The position numbers and the translations under genes were made by a program. Below are positions 10,896 to 21,203 of a stretch of 64,000 bases of DNA, piece after piece (position 1 is the first letter of the stretch; each line of letters starts with the position of its first letter). The DNA is from Lobosporangium transversale (Eukaryota; Mortierellomycota; Mortierellomycetes; Mortierellales; Mortierellaceae), in the NCBI RefSeq assembly GCF_002105155.1, contig NW_019028999.1:310001-374000 (forward strand), in the 5' to 3' direction. The notes beneath the pieces are model-generated. The model worked only from the letters and a program-made list of their open reading frames with translations, did no database searches and had not been told where the DNA came from.

Positions 10896-12918
10896 CTACT
10901 GTTGTTGCCGGCTTGTCTCTCCCCCTCCTCCTGGACCCAGCAAAGGTCCTTTCGGTGGTCTTGATCCCTCTACTCCTCCTCCTCCTTCATCTGAAAATTT
11001 CCTTTTTGTGGGTCTGCTACTACTACCACCACTGCCACCACTGCCACCACTACCTCCACCGCCGCCACTACCGCTAGAAGCTTGGCCTTGAGTTCCTCCG
11101 TCCGGCGGCATATATTTTGCAGGTCGTTTTTGCTCTCTTATCTGCGACTCACAGACCCTTGCGATGTTCTCAGCACCAACAGCATCTCGATCAAAGTATG
11201 CTTTACAATTTCGACAGTACTTGGATCGAAAAGGAACATTCTCCAATATACTGTCACAGTGAGGCCGTGGACACTTGGCAGATGTGTAGTACTCATGACA
11301 ACCTACAATGGAGTAGTCTAGAGATTTTGCCTGTTCGAGCCAGATTTAATACTCGTTAAAAAAAAGACTCAAAAATTAAATGTCATTGATCAAGGGAATT
11401 TTTTTTTTTTTTTTTTTTTACCTTTTCAACAAGCTTCTTCATCAATATCCCATGCTTCGATACTTGTCCTCGGTTTGTCTTGAATGATCCTAGTCCAATA
11501 CAGATCACCGCATTCGTATTGGCATCTCTTCTTCTTCCATTGCTTCCGCCCGCAAGCTTCAGAATTGCCTTGATCACATAATCAACGCATCCGTTCTGTG
11601 CTTTTCTAATATCCCAGCTATTCCGAACAAACCACCCGTCATTATAGAAATCGACAAGCGCCCTATATATAGTCTCCCTATTGTCGTCACTGATCCCAGA
11701 TCCACTGCTACTACTGGCCTCAACTCCACTGCTACTACTGGCCCCAACCCCACTACCAGAGAAACTACCTCCAGTACTTGATGGAGCTTGATTTAGCGGC
11801 AAGCTCATATAAGCGAAATACTGTGTTAAAGTAGGCCTTGAGAATGACGGAATATTGCTTTCAATCTCTGTAATTCCTCTTCTAAGCTTTCGCCTCTCTA
11901 GCTCGCCCTGAAACTTCTTGGATGGTTTGTAAAGGTACGCTCTAGAAATCCGGAGGATCTCACGTTCGTTAGGTTTCCTTGGATCCAACTTTGCAATTGT
12001 CATCGAGTACCTCTCGCCTGGATCGATCCCAATGATAATGGTACTTTCGGAGGGAGGGCATGCTGCCTGGGTGTCATATTTAACTTCTACATTCTCGAGG
12101 AGACGGGATCTCTACCTCTTTTTTGCTTCGATGTGTCATAGGCAAGAAGTGTTAGGGCAAGGCCGTTTGTAAAGAACGATGTCCGTAGTTTCCTTCTAGG
12201 GCCATCATCAGATTGCAGTCCAACGTCCTTGTATCCTTTCAAGGAAAACAGCTCCTGCAACAATATCCCCTTGTAGTTAAGGATCTTGTCCTCTGCAGCC
12301 CCCTTGGTACTCATGTTTAGTCCCAACAATTGGACTATTTCCTCTCGAACTGTTGGGTTAGACCATAATATATCCGGGAGACAGGCTTCCGTTAAGCAGA
12401 GAGACCGAGGCGAGAAAGCAGACGTAGGGAAATACAGATATTTTTTGGCAGTTGCATTTTGCTCAAAAAAGAATTGGATGGAACTTCTTCCATCGCCTGG
12501 AATATCTATGTCAAACTAGACATTATATTGAAGAAATGATTAGGAACATTTCTATAAACATATTATAAGGTAACCTCAAAATATTATAATATATATCATA
12601 TTTACCTGCGCATTCCGATAGTGAGACCTTAGCGCTGCTTGAACAGGGACCATGACCATCCGAGACGACTTGCCGATCACCAAATCGGGATAGATCTGGT
12701 TTAAAGGACCAAGCCCTGTCTTTGCATAGAAGTATTCGTATGCTTTGAGCTGGGACGGCTTGGCTACGTTCCCTTCGCCTTTTTTCTTCACTTCCCTGCT
12801 ATACCTAGATAATGGACTCATCACTCCGTGATACAACAACGCAGCAAGGCCGTAAATAAAGCCCCTGCTATCAAGAACTTCATCTAGGAGTTGTGGGAGA
12901 CCAGCTGGATTGGATGGC
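10896..12918 (-). CDS. Fanzor (eukaryotic TnpB-like RNA-guided nuclease), N-terminus unresolved
   Basis: RuvC-family nuclease related to TnpB/Cas12. Exons as read: 12918-12606 (5' limit uncertain), 12515-12116, 12086-11422 and 11330-10896, about 600 residues. RuvC-I is IIIGIDPGERYSM near 12030-11995. A Fanzor-type IGLGSF block precedes RuvC-II, whose glutamate lies in GCHEYYTSAKCP. A zinc finger (CPRPHC, then YCRNC) leads into RuvC-III, YFDRDAVGAENIAR. A Ser/Gly-rich insert follows RuvC-I, and the tail is Gly/Ser-rich with a basic, NLS-like RPTKRKF. The RuvC-I block is in a different frame from the preceding exon; a 29-nt GT-AG intron (12115-12087) restores the frame, otherwise this is a frameshift. 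No start codon was found, so upstream exons are missing from my model. Confidence 0.86.
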
Positions 12919-13540
12919 CTAGTAATCTCTTTATTTCTATGCTTGGTCTAGATGGTGTTTTTTTATGGGGAGGACTATTTAGACAACATGTAGACCCCAC
13001 AAATCTTAATCAAAATAAATTGGTTTGGTGGCATTGTTAAAAACATCTTTGCTTAAGGGACAGAAAGATAGACACAATCAGGAAAAGGCAGGACAAAGAG
13101 TGTCAACAAGATTGACAAGAGAAAGTAGAGTCAAATAACCTTGACTACAAACAGCGCCATAGAATGTCAAAAGAAAAGATGGGAGCTTTATAGGTGAGCT
13201 TACAAACTGAGTTACCGGAAGACAAATGCTTGTTGTGAAAAGGGGAAAAAGATAAATGGCAAGGTGAACTGCAGGTGAAGAATAAGACATGTGGGGGAAC
13301 TGAAGACTTTATTAAGAAGGAAGTTTCTTTGGCTTCTATACTCGGTAGTTTCTAGGTGAGGCGGACCCGCCTATGACTACAAAGGCTTTGCGCAAAGATT
13401 AAGCTGGTTCGACAGATTAGTGGATACAAAATAAACCGAAGTTAATTTTAATGACCAGTCACACCACTTGCAATAACAAGCGAGTCAATTGGCTGCCAAT
13501 ACATTTAAGAGTATTCAAAAAATATAAGGGATCGCGACCA

Positions 13541-13554
13541 AATGGAACGGGCTA
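13541..13554 (-). repeat. right terminal inverted repeat of the Fanzor element
   Basis: The plus strand reads AATGGAACGGGCTA, followed by TA. It is the inverted partner of 10742-10755 with two mismatches. Confidence 0.6.
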
Positions 13555-14200
13555 TACTGTACCGGTATGATGCAATAACTGGGCGAAGCAATTGTGCTGG
13601 AAGTACCATCGGAGCTTTACAAACTAAAAACAGCCCCTTGTCGTGTTTTACCACTCTGTTTTAGATTGACTGCTGTGTTGGCCTTATGTATTGGTATTAT
13701 GCCCTGAGTGATCCATTCGCCATATTCGCTGATGGCATTCGCGTGTATGTCTCATTGAGTTCCTCTTACTATTGTGTTGTTGCTTTTATTATTGCTGATT
13801 TCTTTCTCTGCAAAGAAAAGTCCTTCGCAATATCAACATGTAATAACCTCAATTCCGTTCATGATCAATAGCCTTCCTTTTTGGCTTGATATCCAATTGC
13901 ATGGCCTCCCATTTGTGTTCGTTTTTGTCGAAATGTTTTTTTATTCCGATTTTCTTGTGATCAACCATTACGCCGGCCTCTCTACTTATTTTTGTTTCAG
14001 CTCTCCTATCTTGGGTGGTCCAGCTTTTGTGCTTAGATGGACAATGGTCATTGTTTTTTCAATATACACAGTATACATATACACCATTGCTTCTTCCTCA
14101 CTCACTCACTCACTCTTCTTTCTTTCTTACTTTTAATAACTCCTTTTCTCTCAACACTTTTTATGCCAATCTGATTTCATTAGCCCTATCCTATGCTTGA

Positions 14201-14589
14201 AAGAGCTGATTGCCCATGGAAAAAACTGAGAATAATGCTCAGCGGATGTAGGCTTGCTCTCTCACTACATTTCATCTTTTCCGAGGCCCATATCCGGACA
14301 AGAGCTGTCAAAAAGTTCAAAAAGGCTCTAGAGGCTACGAAAGTATTGGCCTAGCTCTAGACACATCCAAATTATAAACAAAAAAAAGCAGCAAATATAT
14401 ATGTTTATGTCTACAGTACTAGTTTTTTCTTTTATCTCCTCCTACAAAAAGTAGCCAAGAACAAAAATGTAAAGAAAGCAGTGATAAAGGGGACGGAAAT
14501 GGAAATAAAGTTGTGCTTTGCCTGATCCTGGTTGCGCGTTATAAATTGCGTAGCTCCTTTGCCCTGTCACGTATTTTCACATCCTAGAC
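14201..14589. other. intergenic, no gene seen
   Basis: Lies between the end of the AIG1-like fragments and the 3' end of the dynamitin gene. A CTCA repeat just upstream (14097-14112) is the only notable feature nearby. No coding signal was found. Confidence 0.4.
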
Positions 14590-16001
14590 TCATGCACCCA
14601 ACCGTTGCACTCGCTCGATTAGCTGAGTGACCCTTGCGTCAACCAGCTCAATATTCTTTTTGATCGCAGCGTCGTTTTCAGTCAGACTTCCTTGCAGCTA
14701 AAGTATGTTTATACATTGGTAGCACCAATTAAAAAATTGAATGTTCATATAAAACGAAGAGTGAACAGAGAAAAGCTTGCAGGATTCTTTACCTTAGCCG
14801 AGACAATATCCAGGCTCTTAAGTTCTTCACTAATTTTTGATTGTTCATTCGACATCATCTTGATGGATTCTGAAAAGATGGCTGCTTCTGTGTGTAGGCC
14901 CTTGAGTCCCTTTAGTCTTGTTACCAAAATTGGTGCTAGAGATACCAAAGGATCAATCTTGTCCACCAGTTCAAATAAAGTATTTATCTATAGAATCATT
15001 TTTTTTTCTCATTAGCGATTACAGCCATAGACAGAAGTGAATCTAAGATCCGTTGCATGCCCATATCATCCCATACCTTAGTCTCAGTTTCAGTGCTGAT
15101 TCCACTAGCTGACGACTCTTTAGCCTGAAGTTCTTGAACGCGTTCCATTTCAGCAACTACGGCTTTCAAGCGACGTGATAGTTGTTCCAATTGGCGCGGC
15201 TGAACAAGAATCCCTACATGCTGCTCAAGCTTCTCAAGAGTCCCCACTAATGATGCCTATGCAAAAATTGAAAATGACCAAAAGAATTAAAAGCGAGGAA
15301 AGTGGACTATAGATTCGTATGGTAATGATCAACCATAAAATGAGGAAGCGCGGAGGGGAGAACATCAAAATTGATTACTCACCCCAGATTGCATAGGAGT
15401 TGTCCCAACAGCTTTTTCAAGAGCAGCAAGTCGGTCAGCAAGCTCGGCAGTTTTTGTCACGGTATGCAACCTAGCATTTTCAGGGCTATAGTACAGCTCA
15501 TATGTCACAGTCTATAACACCCATAAGAACGGTAAATCATTAGAAGACGGAGGAATGTGCAGTATTTGCTTTTAATACTATACATATGGGACATGGCATG
15601 CTATCCAAACTCTTTTTCACTCCAACTTTTTTTTTCTTCTAATACCTTGTCATCTGAAGGAGCGGTCTTTTGGTCTGCAATTCCCTCTTTATCAACAGTA
15701 TTAACTGTGGTTGAAGAGACTTTCAAGGCCTGCAACTGCTGCAGCAACCGTTTACCAGCATCTGTTTGTTTGATCAAGCCTTCGCTCGAAAGAATCCCCG
15801 AGGCAGCTCCTTCACCCAATGTTTGACCAACCTCTGCCAAATCATGCTCCAATGACTTGACATGCGAAAGTAGGTCCTTGTGTGAAATCTCTCCGCCCAC
15901 CAAGTCTGCTCCTTGCTATGTTGCCAAATAATAAAATAAACATATAAATATAAAAAGAGCTGCCTTGTTTATTTTGACATGTGCTAATGAATCCTCATAC
16001 T

Positions 16002-16034
<33 letters not shown>

Positions 16035-16875
16035 TTCTCACTGAGTTCTGCTTCCTGACTAAGCTCCTTCACTTCATACATGAGTCTCCTAAGTTTTTGG
16101 ACAGGGGTTTCCTGTAAGATCATTTCCTTTGGCAGGATCTCGTACTCTGAGCTGTCTAGATTAGGCCTCCTGACAAATGTACGGTACATCGCCTTTTTAC
16201 GTTTGTTGAGTCTATCTGAAAAATCTACAGTGGATTACAGTTTTGAGGATTTCATTTACTGCTATTTTCTTGGCTGAACACGTCCCATGTGTGTGTGTGT
16301 GTGTGTTTTTTCTGGGGTTGATATGTATTTTGTCATGCACTTTTTTTTTATTACTCGGCGGTCATGTTCTCTTACCGCTTGAAGAATTATCAACCACACA
16401 GTCCTTGAAGCGGGCAGCAGCATCTTTGACCGAGATCCCAGATTTATCGATATCCTCTCTTTCTTGATCACTCTCATAATCCTAGATACAAGTTAACAAA
16501 AAGGTACATTTTAGTAAGGGAGGAAATAAAGAAAAAGAAAAAAAAAAAAAAAAAAAAAAAAGCTGACAAGTTGTTGACAACCTGGTTCTGTTTCGCACCT
16601 TGCCGTCCACACCCTGGGCACGTCCGCTACGCTCAGTTGGTTCATCAGCGGTCTCATAGACATCTGGTTGGGTATCCTAGATTAAACGAGAAGGACAATG
16701 TCAAAGAAAAAATAAAATAAAGAACTTCCTGTTTGTTTAATTGTCCTAGTCAAGGTTGGGAGCGGTTGGGCAGCTTTTTACATGCCATTGCTGTTTATGC
16801 TTTTTGGAGGGAAGAGACAAGAGGTCGTAACAATAAACGTACAATGTCGGGTAATGTAGAGTATTTGCTTGACAT
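14590..16875 (-). CDS. dynamitin (dynactin subunit 2, p50)
   Basis: Dynactin shoulder subunit that links dynein to cargo. Nine exons: 16875-16843, 16676-16599, 16481-16376, 16215-16034, 15915-15646, 15511-15383, 15256-15023, 14987-14793 and 14697-14590; 1,335 nt, 444 residues, all phases consistent. The N-terminus reads KYSTLPDI then DTQPDVYETADEPTERSGR, the conserved dynamitin start; DYESDQEREDIDKSGISV follows. The rest is predicted coiled coil (for example LEKLEQHVGILVQPRQLEQL). Exon 2 ends at a GTGCGA donor, chosen because only that site keeps the conserved reading frame. An intron contains a (TG)n run near 16289-16306. It is divergent from RIB7, with about 200 bp between start codons. Confidence 0.92.
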
Positions 16876-17076
16876 GATTGAATCTGTCTCTAGTGATAAC
16901 AACTAAGAAAGGATGAGAGAGTGTCTAGATTTATAAAGATGAAAGTGGAGTAAGCATAAAGGGAAAATGTGTAAAGGACGAGAGCGTGCCTGGTATGTGT
17001 GACTTTTTTATGGTTTGGGTAGTTAGAGACTCCAACTTGGGAAGTGGTTTCGCGTCCTCAAACAAAACATTCACAA

Positions 17077-18290
17077 ATGACCAATGTTACTATTCCTATA
17101 GATTACAACTTCTTGTTGGACTCTTCGTTGGCACTTTATAAACCCAAGGGCCGCCCGCATGTAACTCTCACATTTGCTCAGAGTCTGGACGGAAAGATAG
17201 CTGGGAAGCAGGGCAAGCAATTGACCCTTAGTGGATCCGACTCTATGAAGGCAACGCATATGTAAAGTAACATCAATGTAATATAAAATGAACATGAAGT
17301 CTTTACTCCTCCAAACACTTTCCCAACTCCTTTAGCACGCGTAAAGTAGAGCACACGCACACAAAAAGTAATGTATCTTCTGCATCTTCTAAAGTTTGAG
17401 GGCAAGACACGATACAATCTTGGTAGGGATAGGTACAGTCCTTAATGACGACCCCCGTTTAACAGGTATTAGGCATGGTCCCAGAACTAGGACTGTTTTT
17501 TATTATATATATTACCTTGATGAATAAACTCGTTTTCCTGGTTTTTTCCCGATATCTGAATAGTACGCTTGACTTTAGAGGATTTACCTTCTGGATGTCG
17601 ATCTGTTGAGCATCCACAACCAGTCATTTTGGACAGTACTTTACGGTTCCCTTCGAATGCCAAGCTCCTTTTGCCCTCATCGCCAAAGAAGCCTTGGATA
17701 TTTACTGTCTCTGGACATGACCATCAAAAACGAGCTGAACTTGAAGCCCTTGGAGCCAAGATATTTGTTCTGGATGCTGATGCACAAGGTGTGTAAAAAA
17801 GAAAAGAAAAGAAAAGAAAACTTCGCTGACCTTTCTCTAATGATGATTAAACTAATAAGCTCTATTTTATTCTATTTTCCTTAACAATCCCCAGGTCGTC
17901 CTTCGATCACACATTTACTTTCAGTTCTTCACCAGCAGTCAGCTGGATCATTGATGGTTGAAGGAGGAGCAGGTATCATCTCTACTTTTCTAAAGTCGGG
18001 ACTAGTGGACTCTTTCCTAGTGACCATTGCTCCTGTCTATGTAGGCGACATTGGTGTCAGTGCAATGCAGGATACGGAGGTAATTTCTATGGACATGTTT
18101 TATCCTTGCTGACATGATCGTCCATTTCTTTCCCCTGATTAGGAATTTCCTCATATATTCATTTGTCAACTGACATGTCTTTTGTTCTTTCATTATACGT
18201 CCATTATAGTCAGCTCTAAAGCTTGATGATATTTCATATCATTCGTTGGGGCGGGACGTGATGATTGTAGCAAAACCACGACGAGAGTAA
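17077..18290 (+). CDS. RIB7: 2,5-diamino-6-ribosylamino-4(3H)-pyrimidinone 5'-phosphate reductase (riboflavin pathway)
   Basis: NADPH-dependent reductase of fungal riboflavin synthesis, acting on the ring-opened product of GTP cyclohydrolase II. Five exons: 17077-17261, 17401-17465, 17564-17788, 17895-18079 and 18210-18290; 741 nt, 246 residues, close to the yeast enzyme. Diagnostic stretches of the RibD_C fold are RPHVTLTFAQSLDGKIA, ILVGIGTVLNDDPRLT (across the first two junctions), SLMVEGGAGIISTFL and VDSFLVTIAPVYVG. The start is the ATG opening MTNVTIPIDY; no earlier in-frame ATG is needed. This is a fungal-type stand-alone reductase, not fused to a deaminase. Confidence 0.95.
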
Positions 18291-18466
18291 ACATCAATAA
18301 AACACCTATGTTTATTTTTATTTTTATTTTTTTTTTTTAAGTATGACAGATATATAATTTACATTATGCTTTGCTAAATATGACCAAGTCAGTCATGAAC
18401 AAGTTTTTCGCCTCGTCAAGCTTATTCTTAGGATTGAAATTAACTTTTCTAGGCTTCCTTGCTCGC

Positions 18467-19364
18467 TTAGTTTGCAGGATTTGGTCCCTTGACAATGTTG
18501 GCCACAACGCCTCCACTAGTGGCTGTGGCAAGGCACTGATTCACTACTTCTAGCAAATGTGAGTTTTCTAATGCTGCTGCCACACGCTCCTTATCATTCA
18601 ACTGCTTATTGACTGCATGTTCACTTTGATGGGTTCCCTTCCTAACTGAAATATCAACCTAGTTTTTTTTTTTGTTATACGAAAACAAATGATGATATGC
18701 AGAAAAGTATTTTTTAGTAATACTTTTTATTTTTTTTATTTTGTAATATTAGGAAGAGAGAAGGGTTTTATTTTTTTACCTTAAAGCGTGAAGGAAGGCA
18801 ACGAAGCAGTCGCACACGAATGCAGAGACCAATCAAGGTCGCCATGGAACAATGTGGGATTGTTGGCGTGAATTCAACCAAGATTGTATTATTTTCGTCC
18901 GAGACCTGGATATGATCTCTCTGGGTCACATTCAACTGTTCCAATGACAGAGGATGCTCTGGATCAGAGATGGAGCGGATAAGATCTATATATGAAGATA
19001 AGTACAAGAAAAATACGATAGAAGCGAAACAGTGCAGGGCTTAGTCAGATTGTTCAATTAATTTGTATTCAATTCTGAATCCATTGTCAACATTGTAATG
19101 AGCATGTCTTGATGGCCAAGATAGCCCAGTCATTAAAGCAGAAGCAGCATTTTCGAAGAACAAGTGAATGAGAAAGGGAGAGCAAAAAGTAGATCACAAT
19201 GGAGTAGAATGGAGTGGACTTTTGTTTTAGCATTTACCAAAAACCTCCTGAGCGTCAATGGGATCAGCAGCATCTTCGTTTTCATCTTCCTCACGCCATT
19301 CTCTAGTTGAATTTCCAGCAGAGGCTTCGTAGATAATGGGATTCTGATTTATGAGAGTAGTCAT
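18467..19364 (-). CDS. CIA2: MIP18-family cytosolic Fe-S assembly protein (CIA2/FAM96B)
   Basis: Targeting-complex subunit that delivers 4Fe-4S clusters to cytosolic and nuclear apoproteins. Three exons: 19364-19238, 18985-18780 and 18658-18467; 525 nt, 174 residues. The family core is continuous across the junctions: [43 protein letters not shown] with the conserved cysteine, [13 protein letters not shown], and the C-terminal [20 protein letters not shown]. The start is the ATG of [14 protein letters not shown]. An open extension upstream runs into a 24-nt A/T run and is rejected. The gene matches the short (human-like) rather than the long yeast form. Confidence 0.94.
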
Positions 19365-19484
19365 TGCTTCAATAACGTCGCTTCGAGTAATGAGAGTAAT
19401 GTAAAGAGTTAAAAACCACTTTTTGAAAATGGAAAAAAAAAAAAAAAAAAAAAAAAAAGTCACATGCAGTTTTAATGGATCAAA

Positions 19485-21037
19485 TCAGATCGAAATCTCT
19501 AGTGGCGAAGTAAGTTTTGTGACATGGGTTGGATCGGTCTGCTTTTCATACATCTGAACATTTTGCTCATCCTCTTTCTTTTCAACACCTGCGTCTAGAA
19601 ATGGATTATTTTCCTTCTCCAAATCCCCCCAGCCATTCCACAGCAAGGATAGTTCATGTCGCCTTGAAGCTAGGACCAGCACAGGTAATACTGTGCAAGG
19701 AACAAGATATAGCAAAGCAGGCTGACCCTTGTTACTCCACATCATGGCCACAAACGTCGTCTCTAGACCCACAGCATATCCTAAAATGGCTGTCAAATGG
19801 TAGCTCCACCTCCGTCCCCTCCACCAGCCCTCCTTTCTGCAACAGGATGAGGAAGAACTGCACTCCGTCCTTAATGATGAACATGAGGATGGTAGAGTTG
19901 CCTCTAGCCGCACTGACATCGTGGAGCTTCCCAATCGGATCAGCGAATGATCCTCTTCTAACCTTGCATCACTCTCTTTCAGAAAGGTAACAAAGATTCC
20001 AGGTAAAACTACATCGCCAAATCCGAGCATGGCTTCCCCACCGCTGGGCGAAAAGCTAGGGATCCGGAAAAGCATCGGTAGAGTCTCCTTGACAGTCATA
20101 GCTGCGCCTGTAGCTGCTGCTTCCATAATGGATTCGCCTGATTTGGTGAGATACGGTGTAACAAACACAAAAAAGACATCATAAACAAATGCTGTCAGGA
20201 GAAGAAGCGTAGGTGATGACATGGATGGGGCCTTGAGCACCTTGAGCATCAACGTAATGGTAAATCCTAACAGCAAAAATATCCAACAGGGAAATATTTG
20301 GCAAAGTGTCAATATACTGTAGCACTCTTCTATAGACGAAATCAAATCGACCTCAATAATGCGATCGTGCTGTGTTATGTGAGCATTTACCACCAAGGAT
20401 GTCCTGAAAAATCCAAGAATAACTATTGCAGTGAACCAGATGAGATATAAAAAGATTGATAAGCAAATTCCATTTCTTTATCAGCAAGTCTGGATCTGGT
20501 TTGTCCATGCTTACCTCGAATTCCTATACCAGAGCCAAGAAAGAGTCAAGAGACCAGCGATAGTGCTATGGTGCCAAAGATGTCCCCGCCCTAAGCCTAG
20601 TCGCTTCATGATGTTCGGCATACACTGTTGTATACTCACGAATGATCCCATTCCAAACGTGAAGAGACTCAGGTAGACTATTTGACGCAATTGTATAAGC
20701 ATATATCCTCAAGTCAGTTCTCATAGGGAAGATACAGTGGTTTATTTAGCGCGGTTCCAGGGACTTTATGAGGCATACCAAGAACATTGGACCACATCCA
20801 CATGGCCAAGAGACCAATGCTTGCCATAAATCCAAAGCCGATGGCATGACACTTTGTTAATGCGACTGCTTCGCCACTCTCTTCTTTTTGGCGTTGCTCT
20901 TGGCGTTCCTGGACAGTGGTATCTGCAGCTGCAAGGGTCGAAAGTATAAGGACTGTGAGAGCTAGAACAGCAAGAGGTAGAAGAGGTGCTGACAAGAGAT
21001 GGGGTAAGAATATTCCCACGGCTTGAATTATTCTCAT
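19485..21037 (-). CDS. signal-peptide-peptidase-like intramembrane aspartyl protease
   Basis: GxGD-type protease that cleaves type II transmembrane segments in endomembranes. Three exons: 21037-20779, 20677-20515 and 20403-19485; 1,341 nt, 446 residues. The two catalytic aspartates are visible in FVYDVFFVF and GFGDVVLPG, and the PAL motif in GQPALLYLVP. Several other hydrophobic segments fit a multi-span protein, and the first one resembles a signal or anchor (LPHLLSAPLLPLAVLALTV). Exon 1 ends at a GTATGC donor that yields a continuous membrane helix (MWSNVLVYLSLFTFGM). A polar Ser/Cys/Arg-rich insert of about 55 residues sits between GFGD and the PAL motif and is unusual for the family. Confidence 0.9.
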
Positions 21038-21203
21038 CCTTAAAGAAATGAAGTGATGAGACGCAAGATGGAGAGGGAATGAAAAAGACAATTTGGCACA
21101 GTAAACTTTTTGTTGCAGATGGAAACCACGGGTTTGGGCCAAAAAAATTTAGGAGGAACCGCAAGGTCATGTTATTTCAATCTTATTACTACATATTTAT
21201 TGC

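Larger units (their letters stand above)
10742..13554. mobile_element. Fanzor-bearing element with short TA-flanked inverted repeats
   Basis: A 2.8-kb unit whose ends are inverted copies: left TAGTCCGTCCCATT (10742-10755) and, read from the right end inward, TAGCCCGTTCCATT (13554-13541), matching at 12 of 14 positions. A second looser match follows inside (CGAGACATCCC against CGCGATCCC). Both ends abut a further TA, as expected for Tc1/mariner-type TA target duplication. The only gene recognised inside is the Fanzor on the minus strand; there is no DDE transposase. It sits in an intron-like part of the AIG1-like gene, in antisense orientation. Boundaries depend on these short repeats and are therefore less certain than the gene itself. 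Confidence 0.62.
10082..14200 (+). pseudogene. degraded FAR-17a/AIG1-like membrane-protein gene, split by the Fanzor element
   Basis: Coding-like fragments on the plus strand lie on both sides of the 2.8-kb element. Upstream, an ATG at 10082 opens a frame that soon gives way to other frames, and a hydrophobic exon-like piece (MVTLLCLCLG) follows an acceptor at 10651. Downstream, 13665-13744 encodes YWYYALSDPFAIFADGIR and, after a plausible intron, 13823 onward encodes LPFWLDIQLHGLPF followed by VFVFVEMFFY and GLSTYF. This resembles the FAR-17a/AIG1 family, whose C-terminal half has a similar FW-YA, P-WL-LH and E-M spacing. A continuation resembling WVVQLLCLDGQW sits in a different frame, so at least one frameshift is likely, and the 5' part could not be rebuilt. 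I infer a pseudogene; family assignment is tentative. Confidence 0.4.

Noticed and set aside
13078-13290. Minus-strand hydrophobic frame as the missing Fanzor N-terminus
   Set aside because: It has no similarity to Fanzor N-terminal regions, and no splice chain that I could follow joins it to the exon at 12918.
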